Shown here one piece after another: positions 1 to 8,327 of a stretch of DNA of 64,000 bases. A model generated the notes under the pieces. That model saw nothing but the letters and a program-made list of their open reading frames with translations, was not told the DNA's origin and did not search any database. Numbering within the stretch: the stretch's first letter is position 1; every line of letters starts with the position of its first letter. The DNA comes from Bacillus sp. ISL-34. GTDB taxonomy: Bacteria; Bacillota; Bacilli; Bacillales; DSM-1321. Location of the stretch: the NCBI RefSeq assembly GCF_018613325.1, contig NZ_JAGGQJ010000004.1, positions 62,001 to 126,000 of the forward strand, written 5' to 3'. The translations under genes and the position numbers were made by a program.

Positions 1-21
1 AGATAGTCAAAAAAATCATAA

Positions 22-51
22 TAAAAAGCCTCCTTTTTTTATTAAGGAGGA
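22..51 (-). terminator. terminator after spoIIIAH
   Basis: A 7-bp stem (CCTCCTT/AAGGAGG, read on the minus strand) is followed by CTTTTTATT. It lies about 55 bases beyond the spoIIIAH stop codon, so it probably ends the spoIIIA operon transcript. Confidence 0.6.
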
Positions 52-105
52 CTTTCAAATTTTTAGGATATTGAACTGTTCTGTATCAGCGTTCTGTATG
101 TGTGA

Positions 106-699
106 TTACTTTTCGGGTTGGAAATCGACCACTACATTTTGCGCATCGCTCACTTCTTTCCTTACGAGGCGGATAATGTTATTGGCCTCTGTTTTCGTTT
201 GTTTATCGGCCTTGACACTCACCTTTACATCCGTTCCGTCCACCCGGACCAGTGCGGCATTGTAATCCATGGCAACAATTAAGTTTTCAATGATATTTTC
301 TTTTACTTTCGTTTCACTTAATTGTTCGATTTTTGCATAAGCCTCGTCTCTTTCTTCAGCTGATAATTCTGTGTTGCCCATCTTTGCAGTCAATTCTTCA
401 TTCAGCTTCGCCCGTTCATCTTCAATCTGCATCCTTAACGATTCGAACTCATCTCCAGATGCAATGGTTACAGAGGAACCTTCTGTATTTTTGGACGTTT
501 CTTTTTCACTTTGAGTTTCCCCTTTTGTATCCGCTTTGTTCTCTGTTTTACTTTCTGTTTTATTTTCTTCCTGTTCCATTTGCTCTGTTGCCGTCATATC
601 GGCCGCATTTTCTTCAGGAGCGGTTAAATAATAGACTGAAAGCACAACGACCAGACTTAGCATAGTCAATAACCAAACGGTTTGTTTTTTTAATAACAT
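106..699 (-). CDS. spoIIIAH: stage III sporulation protein AH
   Basis: SpoIIIAH is the mother-cell half of the SpoIIIAH-SpoIIQ channel that joins mother cell and engulfed forespore. The 197-residue protein has one N-terminal membrane segment (about 7-27), a long charged Glu/Lys/Thr linker (about 30-80), and a C-terminal domain with the YscJ/FliF-like fold typical of the family, ending in a VVVDFQP stretch. It is the last gene of spoIIIAA-AH, 14 bases after spoIIIAG. The start has a GGGGGAAAA ribosome site. Identification is firm from both sequence and operon position. Confidence 0.95.
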   Translation of the reverse strand: MLLKKQTVWLLTMLSLVVVLSVYYLTAPEENAADMTATEQMEQEENKTESKTENKADTKGETQSEKETSKNTEGSSVTIASGDEFESLRMQIEDERAKLNEELTAKMGNTELSAEERDEAYAKIEQLSETKVKENIIENLIVAMDYNAALVRVDGTDVKVSVKADKQTKTEANNIIRLVRKEVSDAQNVVVDFQPEK

Positions 700-713
700 G
701 TAGATTTTCCCCC

Positions 714-1385
714 TTATTTTTTAGGCATGACAGAAACCCTGTGGCTCGGTACATCAAGTGAGCGTGTGACAGCCTCGATGATCCACTTCTTTATTTGAAT
801 GTTTTCGGCCCCTTTTGCGACTACCAGGACTCCTCGTACACTAGGTTTTTTCGTTTCTGAAATGATCGGCCCTTCTTTCTCACCGCTCTTGACCAAAACG
901 AGCTGTTCATCAACCGATGTGTCTTCGACCGTCCTTTTGCCGCCTTCCTGGTCGGTTTCTTCAGTGACTTGTTTTTGGGTGACCTTGTTTCTTTCATAGA
1001 CTTTCTTCTCGGATGCATCGACGTAGATTACGACTTTTACATCCTGGACGCCTGCGATGGATTCAAGCGCTTCCTTCATTTCATTCTGTAGATATATTTC
1101 ATAGTCTTTTGTAGTCTTGAATTCTGATTTCTTCTGGCCGAATGTTTCAACATCCTCTTCTTCATCCTGCTGTTTATCATTATTGAATACAGTCGTCACT
1201 TCAGATGTTTGTCCCGTCTGGTTGGTGGTTAACAAATTCCCGGCCATCATGATTCCCGATCCCAAAAGGACAACTATTAAAGCATAGACATACAGGGAAG
1301 GTTTTTTTTCCTTAGGCTCTTTTTGGTCAGGGTCTTTATTTAATAGTTTTTGCAGCCAGGATAATGGACCTTTGTCTTTGTTCAA
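714..1385 (-). CDS. spoIIIAG: stage III sporulation protein AG
   Basis: SpoIIIAG forms a large ring in the intermembrane space during engulfment, as part of the feeding-tube apparatus. The 223-residue protein has a basic cytoplasmic start, one membrane segment (about 32-52), an acidic linker and a ring-building domain with the VQDVKVVIYVDASEK-type motif near residue 115. The start codon is TTG at 1385, with AAGGAAG somewhat far upstream; no closer ATG keeps the N-terminus. It sits 7 bases after spoIIIAF. Confidence 0.94.
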   Translation of the reverse strand: MNKDKGPLSWLQKLLNKDPDQKEPKEKKPSLYVYALIVVLLGSGIMMAGNLLTTNQTGQTSEVTTVFNNDKQQDEEEDVETFGQKKSEFKTTKDYEIYLQNEMKEALESIAGVQDVKVVIYVDASEKKVYERNKVTQKQVTEETDQEGGKRTVEDTSVDEQLVLVKSGEKEGPIISETKKPSVRGVLVVAKGAENIQIKKWIIEAVTRSLDVPSHRVSVMPKK

Positions 1386-1392
1386 TACTCAG

Positions 1393-2004
1393 TCACTTCC
1401 TTTCCCCGGCGATTTCAATGATCTCTTCATCAACAGACCAACTTGTTGCCAGAAACCTTTTGACAGCATCCAGATTGGCATCATTTGAAGTGGATGAGCT
1501 ATCTGCATTGATATCAACCTTCGCTACTGCCTCTATCTCCGAGTTTTCTTTCCCTTCTGCCTTTTCCAATGAGATGGTTATGTTCTGCAGATCATCAACA
1601 CCCGGTTCTTCCTCATTCTTGACCCCTACATCAATTGAACTAATCTTCATGTTATAATCCACCATCAGCTCCTCTTCCACTTCTGCCTGTAAGTCAACAG
1701 CCATTTGTTTTAAAATATATGCACCCTGGGTAGCTTGTATTTCTTTTTTCTTCATTTCTGTCAAATTTCCTAAATCTTTTTTTTTCTGATCCTCAAATTC
1801 ACTAGTAGCCGCAGTGAGAATATCTTCGAAATCCTTATTGAATAATCCCAATATAGGAGTGATGATGATCGCAATCAGTAAAAGCCCGATAACCATTTTG
1901 GCATACTTCTGTAAAGCTGAATTCGGAAGAAGCATATCGATCACAGTAGCCAGCAATACAAATATGATGATGTTGGATACCCAGCCAGCTAAAAAACTCA
2001 ACAA
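1393..2004 (-). CDS. spoIIIAF: stage III sporulation protein AF
   Basis: SpoIIIAF is a membrane component of the SpoIIIA complex. The 203-residue protein shows two N-terminal membrane helices (about 5-25 and 35-55) followed by a coiled, Lys/Glu-rich soluble part with a ring-building-like domain, as in the family. Translation probably starts at one of two tandem TTG codons after AGGAGGAGGG. It lies 13 bases after spoIIIAE. Confidence 0.93.
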   Translation of the reverse strand: MLSFLAGWVSNIIIFVLLATVIDMLLPNSALQKYAKMVIGLLLIAIIITPILGLFNKDFEDILTAATSEFEDQKKKDLGNLTEMKKKEIQATQGAYILKQMAVDLQAEVEEELMVDYNMKISSIDVGVKNEEEPGVDDLQNITISLEKAEGKENSEIEAVAKVDINADSSSTSNDANLDAVKRFLATSWSVDEEIIEIAGERK

Positions 2005-2017
2005 GCCCTCCTCCTTT

Positions 2018-3226
2018 CTAACGAACCATCAGGGTAATGTTTCCAGAGGCTATAATTACCGTGATACTTAAAAAAAACATGAGTGAGACGATGGCCAATG
2101 CAGCGAAAATATAAATCATGCTTTTACTAATAATGTCAAGGCATTTTATTACAGGTCCTCCGCCCAGCGGCTGCAAAAGACTCGCTGCCAATTTATAGAC
2201 AAAAGAAATCATCAGGATTTTTATGGCGGGAAACGTGGTAATGAGCAAGAGAATGATGACGCCAGACAAGCCGACTGTGTTCTTCAAAAGAACGGAGGCA
2301 CTTATGACCGTATCCGTTGCATCGGTAAACATGCGCCCTATTACCGGTATAAAATTACCTGTCACGAATTTGGCCGTCCTGATCGTCACTCCGTCAGCTA
2401 CAGCTGATGATGCTCCCTGAACGGATATCACACCAAGGAATATGGTCATGAATGCCCCAAGGATACCGATGGCAAAATTCCGGAGAAGCTGTGCCATCTG
2501 TGTCACTTTGTAATGTTCGGTCAGCGTACTGACAATGCTTAAAATCGCTGCAAAGAATAATAACGGAAGGACGACAAACTGAATCAAGATTCCGCTAGTA
2601 TTCATCAAAAACATCAATACCGGATGAAAGAAAGCTGCCGATACAAGTCCCCCTGAAGCAGCTATCAATGCCAAGAGTAAAGGGATGAGCGCCATTAAAA
2701 AGGAAATCATCAAATCTATCGTATCTTTTGTATATTCAATCGCCACATGAAAACTGTTAAGTGCCAAAATGATCAGCACCATATAAACGATTGCATAAGC
2801 GACCTTACTTACGGAGCTTTGCTCGAACGCATTCTGCAAAGACTGGAGGAACATGCTGAAAACGGTTAATAAAATGAGTGTTCCCAGCAGCTTTCCATTC
2901 ACGAGCAGTTCATGAAAAATGAATTTTGTCATTCCCTTTATCCATTGGTCAAAGGAAAATTTCTTATCACCGCTTACGAAGTCCATAAAGCTCCCTTTCT
3001 GGCTTTCCGGTAAGAATCCTCCATATTCCGTAACGATGTCATCCCAATATTGTTTGAGCTCATCGACACCCAGTCTATCTATTTGGGCTTGTACCAGCTC
3101 GGACTGCATGATCGGCTCTTGATCGATTTCACCATTTTCAGGATTTTCGGCAGCTTGTCCAATAGATGCATGCAAAAAAAAGAGTAAAACGAATAGAATG
3201 GATAAGTAAGGCATCCGCTGCTTCAT
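2018..3226 (-). CDS. spoIIIAE: stage III sporulation protein AE
   Basis: SpoIIIAE is the main polytopic membrane protein of the SpoIIIA complex and resembles a transporter-type export component. The 402-residue protein has an N-terminal signal-like segment (about 5-25), a soluble stretch, then at least six hydrophobic helices between residues 105 and 400. The ATG has TGAGGTGAATGT upstream. Length and position between spoIIIAD and spoIIIAF fit the family. Confidence 0.95.
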   Translation of the reverse strand: MKQRMPYLSILFVLLFFLHASIGQAAENPENGEIDQEPIMQSELVQAQIDRLGVDELKQYWDDIVTEYGGFLPESQKGSFMDFVSGDKKFSFDQWIKGMTKFIFHELLVNGKLLGTLILLTVFSMFLQSLQNAFEQSSVSKVAYAIVYMVLIILALNSFHVAIEYTKDTIDLMISFLMALIPLLLALIAASGGLVSAAFFHPVLMFLMNTSGILIQFVVLPLLFFAAILSIVSTLTEHYKVTQMAQLLRNFAIGILGAFMTIFLGVISVQGASSAVADGVTIRTAKFVTGNFIPVIGRMFTDATDTVISASVLLKNTVGLSGVIILLLITTFPAIKILMISFVYKLAASLLQPLGGGPVIKCLDIISKSMIYIFAALAIVSLMFFLSITVIIASGNITLMVR

Positions 3227-3259
3227 ACATTCACCTCATTGACTAGTAGGAGTAATCCG

Positions 3260-3649
3260 TTAGCTTGGGAGCATCTGTAAAATCGTTTCGATAATGACCG
3301 TCAAAATCGGAATCGCCATTGCAAGAATCAAGATTTTTCCGCTCAATTCTATTTTGGAAGCGAGCGAACCTTGCCCTGCATCTTTTGTTATTTGAGAAGC
3401 GAATTCTGCTATATAGGCAATTCCGATTATTTTTAAGATGGTCTCTAGATAGACGGTATTTACATTCGCATTAACCGCAATTTTTTCTAACATTAAAATA
3501 ATTTCGTATATTTTGTCAGCTAAAAAAAGAAAGATGGAGCATCCTACAAAAACGACAAGCAGGAATGCGAAATTTGGTTTTTGCTCTTTGACGATCAGTG
3601 CCAAAAAGGTGGCAACTAGGGCAATGGCCACGATTTTTATGATTTCAAT
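3260..3649 (-). CDS. spoIIIAD: stage III sporulation protein AD (likely ATT start)
   Basis: SpoIIIAD is a small multi-spanning SpoIIIA protein, about 130 residues in the family. A GTG at 3631 would give 123 residues and cut off part of the first membrane helix. Family members begin about ten residues earlier, and the in-frame upstream sequence here (IEIIKIVAIALV) matches that missing helix. No ATG, GTG or TTG is in frame there, but an ATT at 3649 lies 7 bases after GGGAGGG, which directly follows the spoIIIAC stop. I therefore infer an ATT start. The identity is secure; the start is inference. Confidence 0.88.
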   Translation of the reverse strand: MEIIKIVAIALVATFLALIVKEQKPNFAFLLVVFVGCSIFLFLADKIYEIILMLEKIAVNANVNTVYLETILKIIGIAYIAEFASQITKDAGQGSLASKIELSGKILILAMAIPILTVIIETILQMLPS

Positions 3650-3663
3650 CGCGAATCCCTCCC

Positions 3664-3867
3664 TTACTGAAATAGAAATACAGATTTAATTTTTTGAAAT
3701 AAATCCTCTACTACAGAAGCTACCATGAATAAAATATAGATAAATCCGAAAAGTGTCACCCACTGGGCATATTCCTTCTTCCCAACCTGATCGAGTATCG
3801 TGTGAAGAAATGCCACTACTAGCCCCACACCCGCTATTTTAAATATGATGTCCACATCAATGCCCAT
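3664..3867 (-). CDS. spoIIIAC: stage III sporulation protein AC
   Basis: SpoIIIAC is a 67-residue protein with two membrane helices around a short loop carrying KKEYAQWVTL, the most conserved part of the family. An upstream in-frame GTG at 3882 would add five residues, but the ATG at 3867 is preceded by GGGGGGA at good distance and gives the usual length. It lies between spoIIIAB and spoIIIAD in the operon. Its exact role in the complex is not established. Confidence 0.93.
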   Translation of the reverse strand: MGIDVDIIFKIAGVGLVVAFLHTILDQVGKKEYAQWVTLFGFIYILFMVASVVEDLFQKIKSVFLFQ

Positions 3868-3888
3868 TTTCATTCCCCCCACATATTC

Positions 3889-4404
3889 CTACATCAGCAA
3901 GATGATCAATAACAGCCCTGATAAAAAACCTAGACTTTTCATCATTTTTTCATATTTTCCCTGTCGGTCGAGTGCATCGCTCTCTTCCCGTTCCAAGTGT
4001 GCCATCGTTAGCATGATTTGCTTTTGCTGATGATATTTATCGCTTTTTCCAAGCGTCTCCCCAAACTGTGAAAGAATCTCGAATTCTCCCTGTTTTAAAG
4101 CAAGGGATTGCCATATTTTCTTCAAACTATCATCCCATGCCTCCTTGACGGTGGTCTCTCCTGACTCGAGTCGATTTGCAAATGTATCGAAAAAGATGGA
4201 TAAAGGTTTGGTCATCTGTTTAGAAAGTTTCCTTGCCGCTTCTTTCAAAGGTGTATGACCAAACATGATTTCAGCTTCAAGCGATTGCATGGCGACTTTC
4301 AGCTGTCTCAGTTGACGGGGTCTCATACTTAATTTTTTCGCAGCTTCGAAACCTGCCCATGTCGTTGCAATAATAATTATCGCGGCTCCTATTAACTTAA
4401 ACAT
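3889..4404 (-). CDS. spoIIIAB: stage III sporulation protein AB
   Basis: SpoIIIAB resembles type II secretion GspF-like proteins and is thought to act with the ATPase SpoIIIAA. The 171-residue protein has a hydrophobic segment at each end (about 2-20 and 150-170) and a helical soluble middle. Its start overlaps the spoIIIAA stop by 8 bases, which suggests translational coupling. Confidence 0.94.
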   Translation of the reverse strand: MFKLIGAAIIIIATTWAGFEAAKKLSMRPRQLRQLKVAMQSLEAEIMFGHTPLKEAARKLSKQMTKPLSIFFDTFANRLESGETTVKEAWDDSLKKIWQSLALKQGEFEILSQFGETLGKSDKYHQQKQIMLTMAHLEREESDALDRQGKYEKMMKSLGFLSGLLLIILLM

Positions 4405-5329
4405 GCGGGTTCACACTTTCCCCCAGGAAAATGGGAACTCCCGCTGCATCAAGGACTTTGTAGCTCCTCTTACCGGATTTACTTCTCTGTAATTCTATAA
4501 AACGTTCAAAGATGTTTTGCTTTAATATTTCAGCGATAAATGGTCGCTTCTTAATTTCATCCAGTGTATGGCCATGTGTAGTTATTATGAGTTTAATACC
4601 TGCGTTCACGGCTTCCAGCACAGCCTGCGTATCCGCTGCGCGGCCTATTTCATCCACAATCAATACATCCGGGGACATCGAACGGATCATCATCATCATC
4701 CCTTCCGCTTTAGGACATCCATCGAGCACATCAACCCTTGTTCCAAATTCGAGCTGCGGCACTCCATGAACACATCCGGCAATTTCCGAGCGCTCGTCCA
4801 CTATCCCCACTTTTTGAGGGGCAATGCCGCGTTTTTCATTACCACTGGATATCATTCTTGCAATATCACGCAATATGGTCGTTTTTCCCGTTTGCGGAGC
4901 ACCAATCAACATTGTATGCTGCCATTCCCCGTCATATAAGTAAGAAGTGAGCGGTTCAGCTGCACCTATTTTTTCACGTGCAACCCGAATATTGAATGAT
5001 GAAATGTCCCTGATCGCTTTGACCGACCCATTTTCCAGGATCACCTTGCCAGCCAGCCCCACCCGATGTCCGCCCGCTATGGTTATATATCCTCGCTTTA
5101 ATTCTTCCTCAAGTGTATATAACGAAAATTGACCTATTTGATTCAATAATTGATCTGCATCCGAATGGGTCACTTCATAGGAAAAGAAGTATGGTTCCCC
5201 TCCTACAATGACCTCAAGCGGCCTTCCAACCCGAATTCGCAGCTCTTCCATCTTATCGATCATCATCGGTGTCATACCCCGGAGTTGCTCGCATAATTTT
5301 TTCGGTAAAAAAGAAAGAATCGTTTCCAT
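4397..5329 (-). CDS. spoIIIAA: stage III sporulation protein AA, ATPase
   Basis: SpoIIIAA is the secretion-type ATPase of the SpoIIIA complex. In the 310-residue protein the Walker A motif is GAPQTGKT (residues 143-150) and a Walker B-like VLIVDEIGR lies near residue 220. The frame stays open for 87 further codons upstream, but the ATG at 5329 has AGGAGG nine bases before it and the resulting length fits the family (about 307). The extra upstream frame crosses the efp terminator and repeat DNA and is not coding. It is the first gene of the operon. Confidence 0.94.
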   Translation of the reverse strand: METILSFLPKKLCEQLRGMTPMMIDKMEELRIRVGRPLEVIVGGEPYFFSYEVTHSDADQLLNQIGQFSLYTLEEELKRGYITIAGGHRVGLAGKVILENGSVKAIRDISSFNIRVAREKIGAAEPLTSYLYDGEWQHTMLIGAPQTGKTTILRDIARMISSGNEKRGIAPQKVGIVDERSEIAGCVHGVPQLEFGTRVDVLDGCPKAEGMMMMIRSMSPDVLIVDEIGRAADTQAVLEAVNAGIKLIITTHGHTLDEIKKRPFIAEILKQNIFERFIELQRSKSGKRSYKVLDAAGVPIFLGESVNPHV

Positions 5330-5364
5330 TTTGACAATCCTCCTGTATACACCACTTTCAATAA

Positions 5365-5393
5365 AATATATGCCGACCAGCCCGCAATGATGA
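5365..5393 (-). promoter_or_regulatory. candidate sigma-E promoter of spoIIIA operon
   Basis: On the minus strand a TCATCAT element and a CATATATT element are separated by 14 bases, 36 bases before the spoIIIAA start. This resembles the -35/-10 layout of SigE promoters, and spoIIIA is known to be SigE-dependent in B. subtilis. The -10 fit is good and the -35 fit only fair. Confidence 0.4.
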
Positions 5394-5445
5394 CAGGCTA
5401 TTAAAGAAACAGACCATTTATTGATTTTTTTATAACTTCCGGGAT

Positions 5446-5486
5446 CTAAAAAAGACCAAAAAATAGACCGAGAAATTAATCTCGGT
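5446..5486 (-). terminator. efp terminator, distal copy with T tract
   Basis: On the minus strand a stem CCGAGATTAATTTCTCGG is followed by TCTATTTTTT. A second copy of the same stem, without the T tract, lies immediately after efp at 6124-6142. The simplest reading is that this was the original efp terminator and that the element at 5490-6123 inserted in it and duplicated the stem. Confidence 0.7.
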
Positions 5487-5524
5487 CTTAGGCTGTAGAC
5501 AAATTCGAAGAAAAGTACAATTTG

Positions 5525-5625
5525 GACGTTGATTATAACGTAGGGCACTCGCTTTTCCCGCAGGAGTCTCGTACCTTCCGTTCCAATCAACTTTGGTTTA
5601 ACATTAAGATAGAACCCTTCCTACA
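5525..5625. repeat. GTAGGGCACTCGC palindromic repeat, copy 1
   Basis: The segment runs from GGACGTTGATTATAACG through GTAGGGCACTCGCTTTTCC and GCAGGAGTCTCGTACC to TTCCAATCAACTTTG. The outer arms (CGTTGATT and AATCAAC) are complementary. A longer copy of the same pattern occurs at 56685-56835. Here it lies in the leader of the transposase remnant, so it may be part of the insertion sequence. Confidence 0.65.
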
Positions 5626-5662
5626 GTCTTTTATAGAAGGATGAAAACTTGAGGTGATGAGG

Positions 5663-6090
5663 ATGCTTTTTAAACATGATTCTATTCAGCGAAATCAGCT
5701 TGAAATGGTTACTTTAGACCAACTGGAAGAGCCTATCGTGTGTACAAATCATCCAAATCCATTTGTGCGACTTGTTCATTTTTATCACAGTGGTACAAAA
5801 TGTAAAGACCATCAGAAAGTGGTGACACGCCATATTTGGTAAGAATATATGGAAGAAGCAGATCATCTCCGACATCATGAAGATGTAAAACCTATATATG
5901 AGAAACGTAAAGATACGTTAGAGCGTGTTTCGCAGATGCAAAAGAAAAGCATGGTATGCCTTGGACTATTTTAAGGGGGACTTAAAAAATTGTAGATGCT
6001 TACTTTCACTGCCATGAATGTAAGCAGATTGCCAACTGGACTTGGCGATGCTTCAAATCCAATAAAAAATCAAAAAGGTTTCGGAATGAG
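5663..6090 (+). pseudogene. IS1182-family transposase remnant
   Basis: The remnant starts at an ATG with GAGGTGATG upstream and an N-terminus (NQLEMVTLDQL) like IS1182 transposases. It then jumps directly to the C-terminal region (CKDHQKVVTRHIW, EADHLRHHEDVKPIYEKRKD). A stop (TAA) at 5840 interrupts the frame where CAA is expected, a base is lost near 5930 before the FADAKEKHGMPWT motif, and another shift follows before MLTFTAMN. The middle of the protein, with most catalytic residues, is missing. It cannot be functional. Confidence 0.8.
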
Positions 6091-6109
6091 ACCATTCCGA
6101 AACCTTTTT
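6072..6109. terminator. perfect palindrome at end of IS remnant
   Basis: A 17-base arm (AAAAAGGTTTCGGAATG) is followed after four bases by its complement, ending in CCTTTTTG. It looks like a bidirectional terminator belonging to the insertion element and lies just inside its right inverted repeat. Confidence 0.65.
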
Positions 6110-6123
6110 GTCTACAAACTGAA

Positions 6124-6142
6124 ACCGAGAAATTAATCTCGG
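6124..6142 (-). repeat. duplicated efp terminator stem, proximal copy
   Basis: The stem CCGAGATTAATTTCTCGG directly follows the efp stop but lacks the T tract that the copy at 5467-5486 has. It is the right-hand target duplication of the insertion element. Confidence 0.65.
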
Positions 6143-6153
6143 CCTTCTTTCAT

Positions 6154-6711
6154 TTATGCACGTGATACGTAAGAACCTTCATTTGTATTGATCAATAGTT
6201 TGTCACCTTGGTTGATGAAGAATGGAACTTGAACCGTAAGACCCGTCTCAAGTACGGCTGATTTCGTGCCGCCTGAAGATGTATCGCCTTTAATTCCCGG
6301 CTCAGTTTCCGCCACTTCAAGTTCCACTGTGTTTGGAAGCTCGACCCCAAGTGTTTCCGCTTGGAAAGTCATGATATGCACTTCCATATTTTCCTTAAGG
6401 AATTTAAGTTCACGTTCAATGCTTGAAGCAGGCAGCTCGATTTGGTCATACGTTTCGTTATCCATGAATACATGGCTATCTCCACTTGCATAAAGGTACT
6501 GCATCTTGCGGTTTTCGATATGTGCTTTAGCAACTTTTTCACCGGCACGGAATGTTTTCTCTTGGATTGAACCCGTACGAAGGTTACGAAGTTTAGAACG
6601 AACAAAAGCTGCACCTTTACCAGGTTTAACGTGTTGGAATTCGATAACCTGCCAAATTCCATTATCTACTTCAATCGTAACACCCGTGCGAAAATCGTTT
6701 ACAGAAATCAT
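6154..6711 (-). CDS. efp: translation elongation factor P
   Basis: EF-P binds ribosomes stalled on polyproline stretches and promotes peptide-bond formation. The 185-residue protein has the usual three beta-barrel domains; the conserved loop KPGKGAAF puts the lysine that is modified in this family at position 32. The C-terminal signature [16 protein letters not shown] is intact. It is 26 bases downstream of an M24 peptidase gene, as in B. subtilis. Confidence 0.98.
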   Translation of the reverse strand: MISVNDFRTGVTIEVDNGIWQVIEFQHVKPGKGAAFVRSKLRNLRTGSIQEKTFRAGEKVAKAHIENRKMQYLYASGDSHVFMDNETYDQIELPASSIERELKFLKENMEVHIMTFQAETLGVELPNTVELEVAETEPGIKGDTSSGGTKSAVLETGLTVQVPFFINQGDKLLINTNEGSYVSRA

Positions 6712-6737
6712 AAATTTGTCCTCCTACATGTACATGT

Positions 6738-7799
6738 TTACAGAATGATTAACTCTTTCGTTGAATGTGTAAGTGCTTCGTTACCTTCAATTGTAACGAT
6801 TGTATCATCTTCAATCCGCACTCCGCCTACCCCCGGTAAGTAAATGCCCGGTTCAACGGTTACGGCCATACCTGGTTCTAAAATGATATCAGACCTAAAG
6901 GATAATGCTGGACCTTCATGAACTTCAAGACCGATCCCATGTCCGGTCGAATGTCCAAAATACTGCCCATATCCCTTTTCTTCAATTAGATTTCGAGTTA
7001 GTGCATCCGCTTCCCTGCCAGTCATACCAGGTTTGATCCCAGCCATTCCTCGCAGTTGAGCTTCTAAAACAATGTCATAAATATTAATAAGTTCTTCACT
7101 TGGCTTGCCAACCGCTAATGTCCGAGTGATGTCAGACACATACCCATTAAAGTATGCCCCGAAATCCAATGTGACAAAATCGCCTTTTTCAATGATTTTA
7201 TCCGTAGCCACTCCATGCGGAAGTGCGGACCTTATGCCGGATGCTACAATAATATCGAAGGAAGAAGAAGTTGCCCCTTGTTTCCTCATAAAGAATTCAA
7301 GTTCATTGGATACATCCAATTCCGAGATCCCTGGACGCAGGAAATCCAGAATATGTGTATACGCAGCATCAGCAATAGCAGCCGCTTCCTTTAATATCTT
7401 AATCTCTGATGAAGTCTTTATCAAGCGTAAATTCTCAATAACCCCCGACACCGGCGAAAGTTGACCATCAATGGCCGCTTCGTATGCCTTATATGTAGCA
7501 TAAGTCAGGTGCTCTTGCTCAAAGCCCAGCTTGTCGATATTCATCGCTTTAGCCTGCTTGCCGACTTCTTCGATGATGGTTCCTTTGTGTTGAACGATCT
7601 CATAGTCCGGCGCCTGCTTGCCCGCTTGTTCCACGTATCTGAAATCAGTGATGAATTTAGCTTCTTTTTGGGAAATAAGGACAACGCCTGCACTTCCCGT
7701 AAAGTTGGTCATGAATCGGCGGTTATATGTACTGGTGATCAAAAAACCATCAATGCCCGCCTTTTCCATTGAGGCTCTTAAACGCATTAGTTTATTCAT
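6738..7799 (-). CDS. yqhT: M24 family Xaa-Pro peptidase (YqhT-like)
   Basis: This is a metal-dependent peptidase that removes N-terminal residues ahead of proline. The 353-residue protein has an N-terminal creatinase-like domain (1-125) and a pita-bread catalytic domain; metal ligands appear in DFGAYFNGYVSDITRT, HSTGHGIGLEVHEGP and the terminal E residues of VTVEPGIY and VRIEDD. The start is directly coupled to the preceding aroQ stop (TAA-ATG). It could be annotated pepQ or papA; the substrate is inferred from the family. Confidence 0.93.
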   Translation of the reverse strand: MNKLMRLRASMEKAGIDGFLITSTYNRRFMTNFTGSAGVVLISQKEAKFITDFRYVEQAGKQAPDYEIVQHKGTIIEEVGKQAKAMNIDKLGFEQEHLTYATYKAYEAAIDGQLSPVSGVIENLRLIKTSSEIKILKEAAAIADAAYTHILDFLRPGISELDVSNELEFFMRKQGATSSSFDIIVASGIRSALPHGVATDKIIEKGDFVTLDFGAYFNGYVSDITRTLAVGKPSEELINIYDIVLEAQLRGMAGIKPGMTGREADALTRNLIEEKGYGQYFGHSTGHGIGLEVHEGPALSFRSDIILEPGMAVTVEPGIYLPGVGGVRIEDDTIVTIEGNEALTHSTKELIIL

Positions 7800-8249
7800 T
7801 TAATTTCTCCCCTTTGCAATCTTTGTGATCGCCTGCAACGCCAATTCATATCCGTGTATCCCCAAGCCGACAATCTGTCCCGCCGATACCGCTGCGGTCA
7901 CTGATTCATGCCGAAAGCTTTCACGGGCATGTATGTTCGAAATATGCACTTCCACAACTGGAACATCAATTCCGGCTATTGCATCACGAATCGCATAGCT
8001 ATAATGAGTAAAAGCTCCAGGATTAATGATAATCCCGTCGATTCCATGATCCTCTGACCAATGGAGCTTGTCGATAATCGCTCCTTCATGATTAGTTTGA
8101 AAAGAGGTTAATTCCACATTTAACCCTTGAGCTTGCTGCATTAATTGCGCTTCCACGTCCGCAAGCGTCGAGGATCCATAATGCGCTGGTTCCCGCTTCC
8201 CCAAGCGATTTAAATTCGGACCATTGATTAGTAAGATTTTTGTCATCAT
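7800..8249 (-). CDS. aroQ: type II 3-dehydroquinate dehydratase
   Basis: The enzyme converts 3-dehydroquinate to 3-dehydroshikimate in the shikimate pathway. The 149-residue protein carries the type II signature INGPNLNRLGKREP, the NPGAFTHYSYA substrate loop and the VEVHISNIHARE active-site histidine region. The frame is open 30 codons further upstream, but the ATG-ATG pair at 8249 follows GCAGGTG and matches the family start. The gene is called yqhS in B. subtilis. Confidence 0.95.
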   Translation of the reverse strand: MMTKILLINGPNLNRLGKREPAHYGSSTLADVEAQLMQQAQGLNVELTSFQTNHEGAIIDKLHWSEDHGIDGIIINPGAFTHYSYAIRDAIAGIDVPVVEVHISNIHARESFRHESVTAAVSAGQIVGLGIHGYELALQAITKIAKGRN

Positions 8250-8327
8250 CAAACACCTGCTCATGTTAAAAGAATGCTTCCATGAACATTCTATCATAAT
8301 TGCAAATTGTCTTACTACTTTTTTACA

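Larger units (their letters stand above)
5490..6123. mobile_element. decayed IS1182-like insertion sequence
   Basis: The element has perfect 10-bp inverted ends, TGTAGACAAA at 5494-5503 and its complement at 6107-6116. It is flanked by 23-base direct copies (22 identical) of the efp terminator stem at 5467-5489 and 6124-6146. Inside it carries a broken transposase gene with IS1182-family C-terminal motifs and an upstream palindromic segment shared with 56.7-56.8 kb. At about 630 bases it is far shorter than a full IS1182 element (about 1.6-1.9 kb), so most of the transposase has been deleted. Confidence 0.75.

Noticed and set aside
5334-5362. SigE promoter using TATACAGG just before spoIIIAA
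   Set aside because: The transcript would start inside or after the AGGAGG site and so lack it; the upstream pair at 5365-5393 fits better.
5330-5590. N-terminal extension of spoIIIAA by 87 residues
   Set aside because: It crosses the efp terminator and repeat DNA, and the ATG at 5329 has an ideal ribosome site and the family length.
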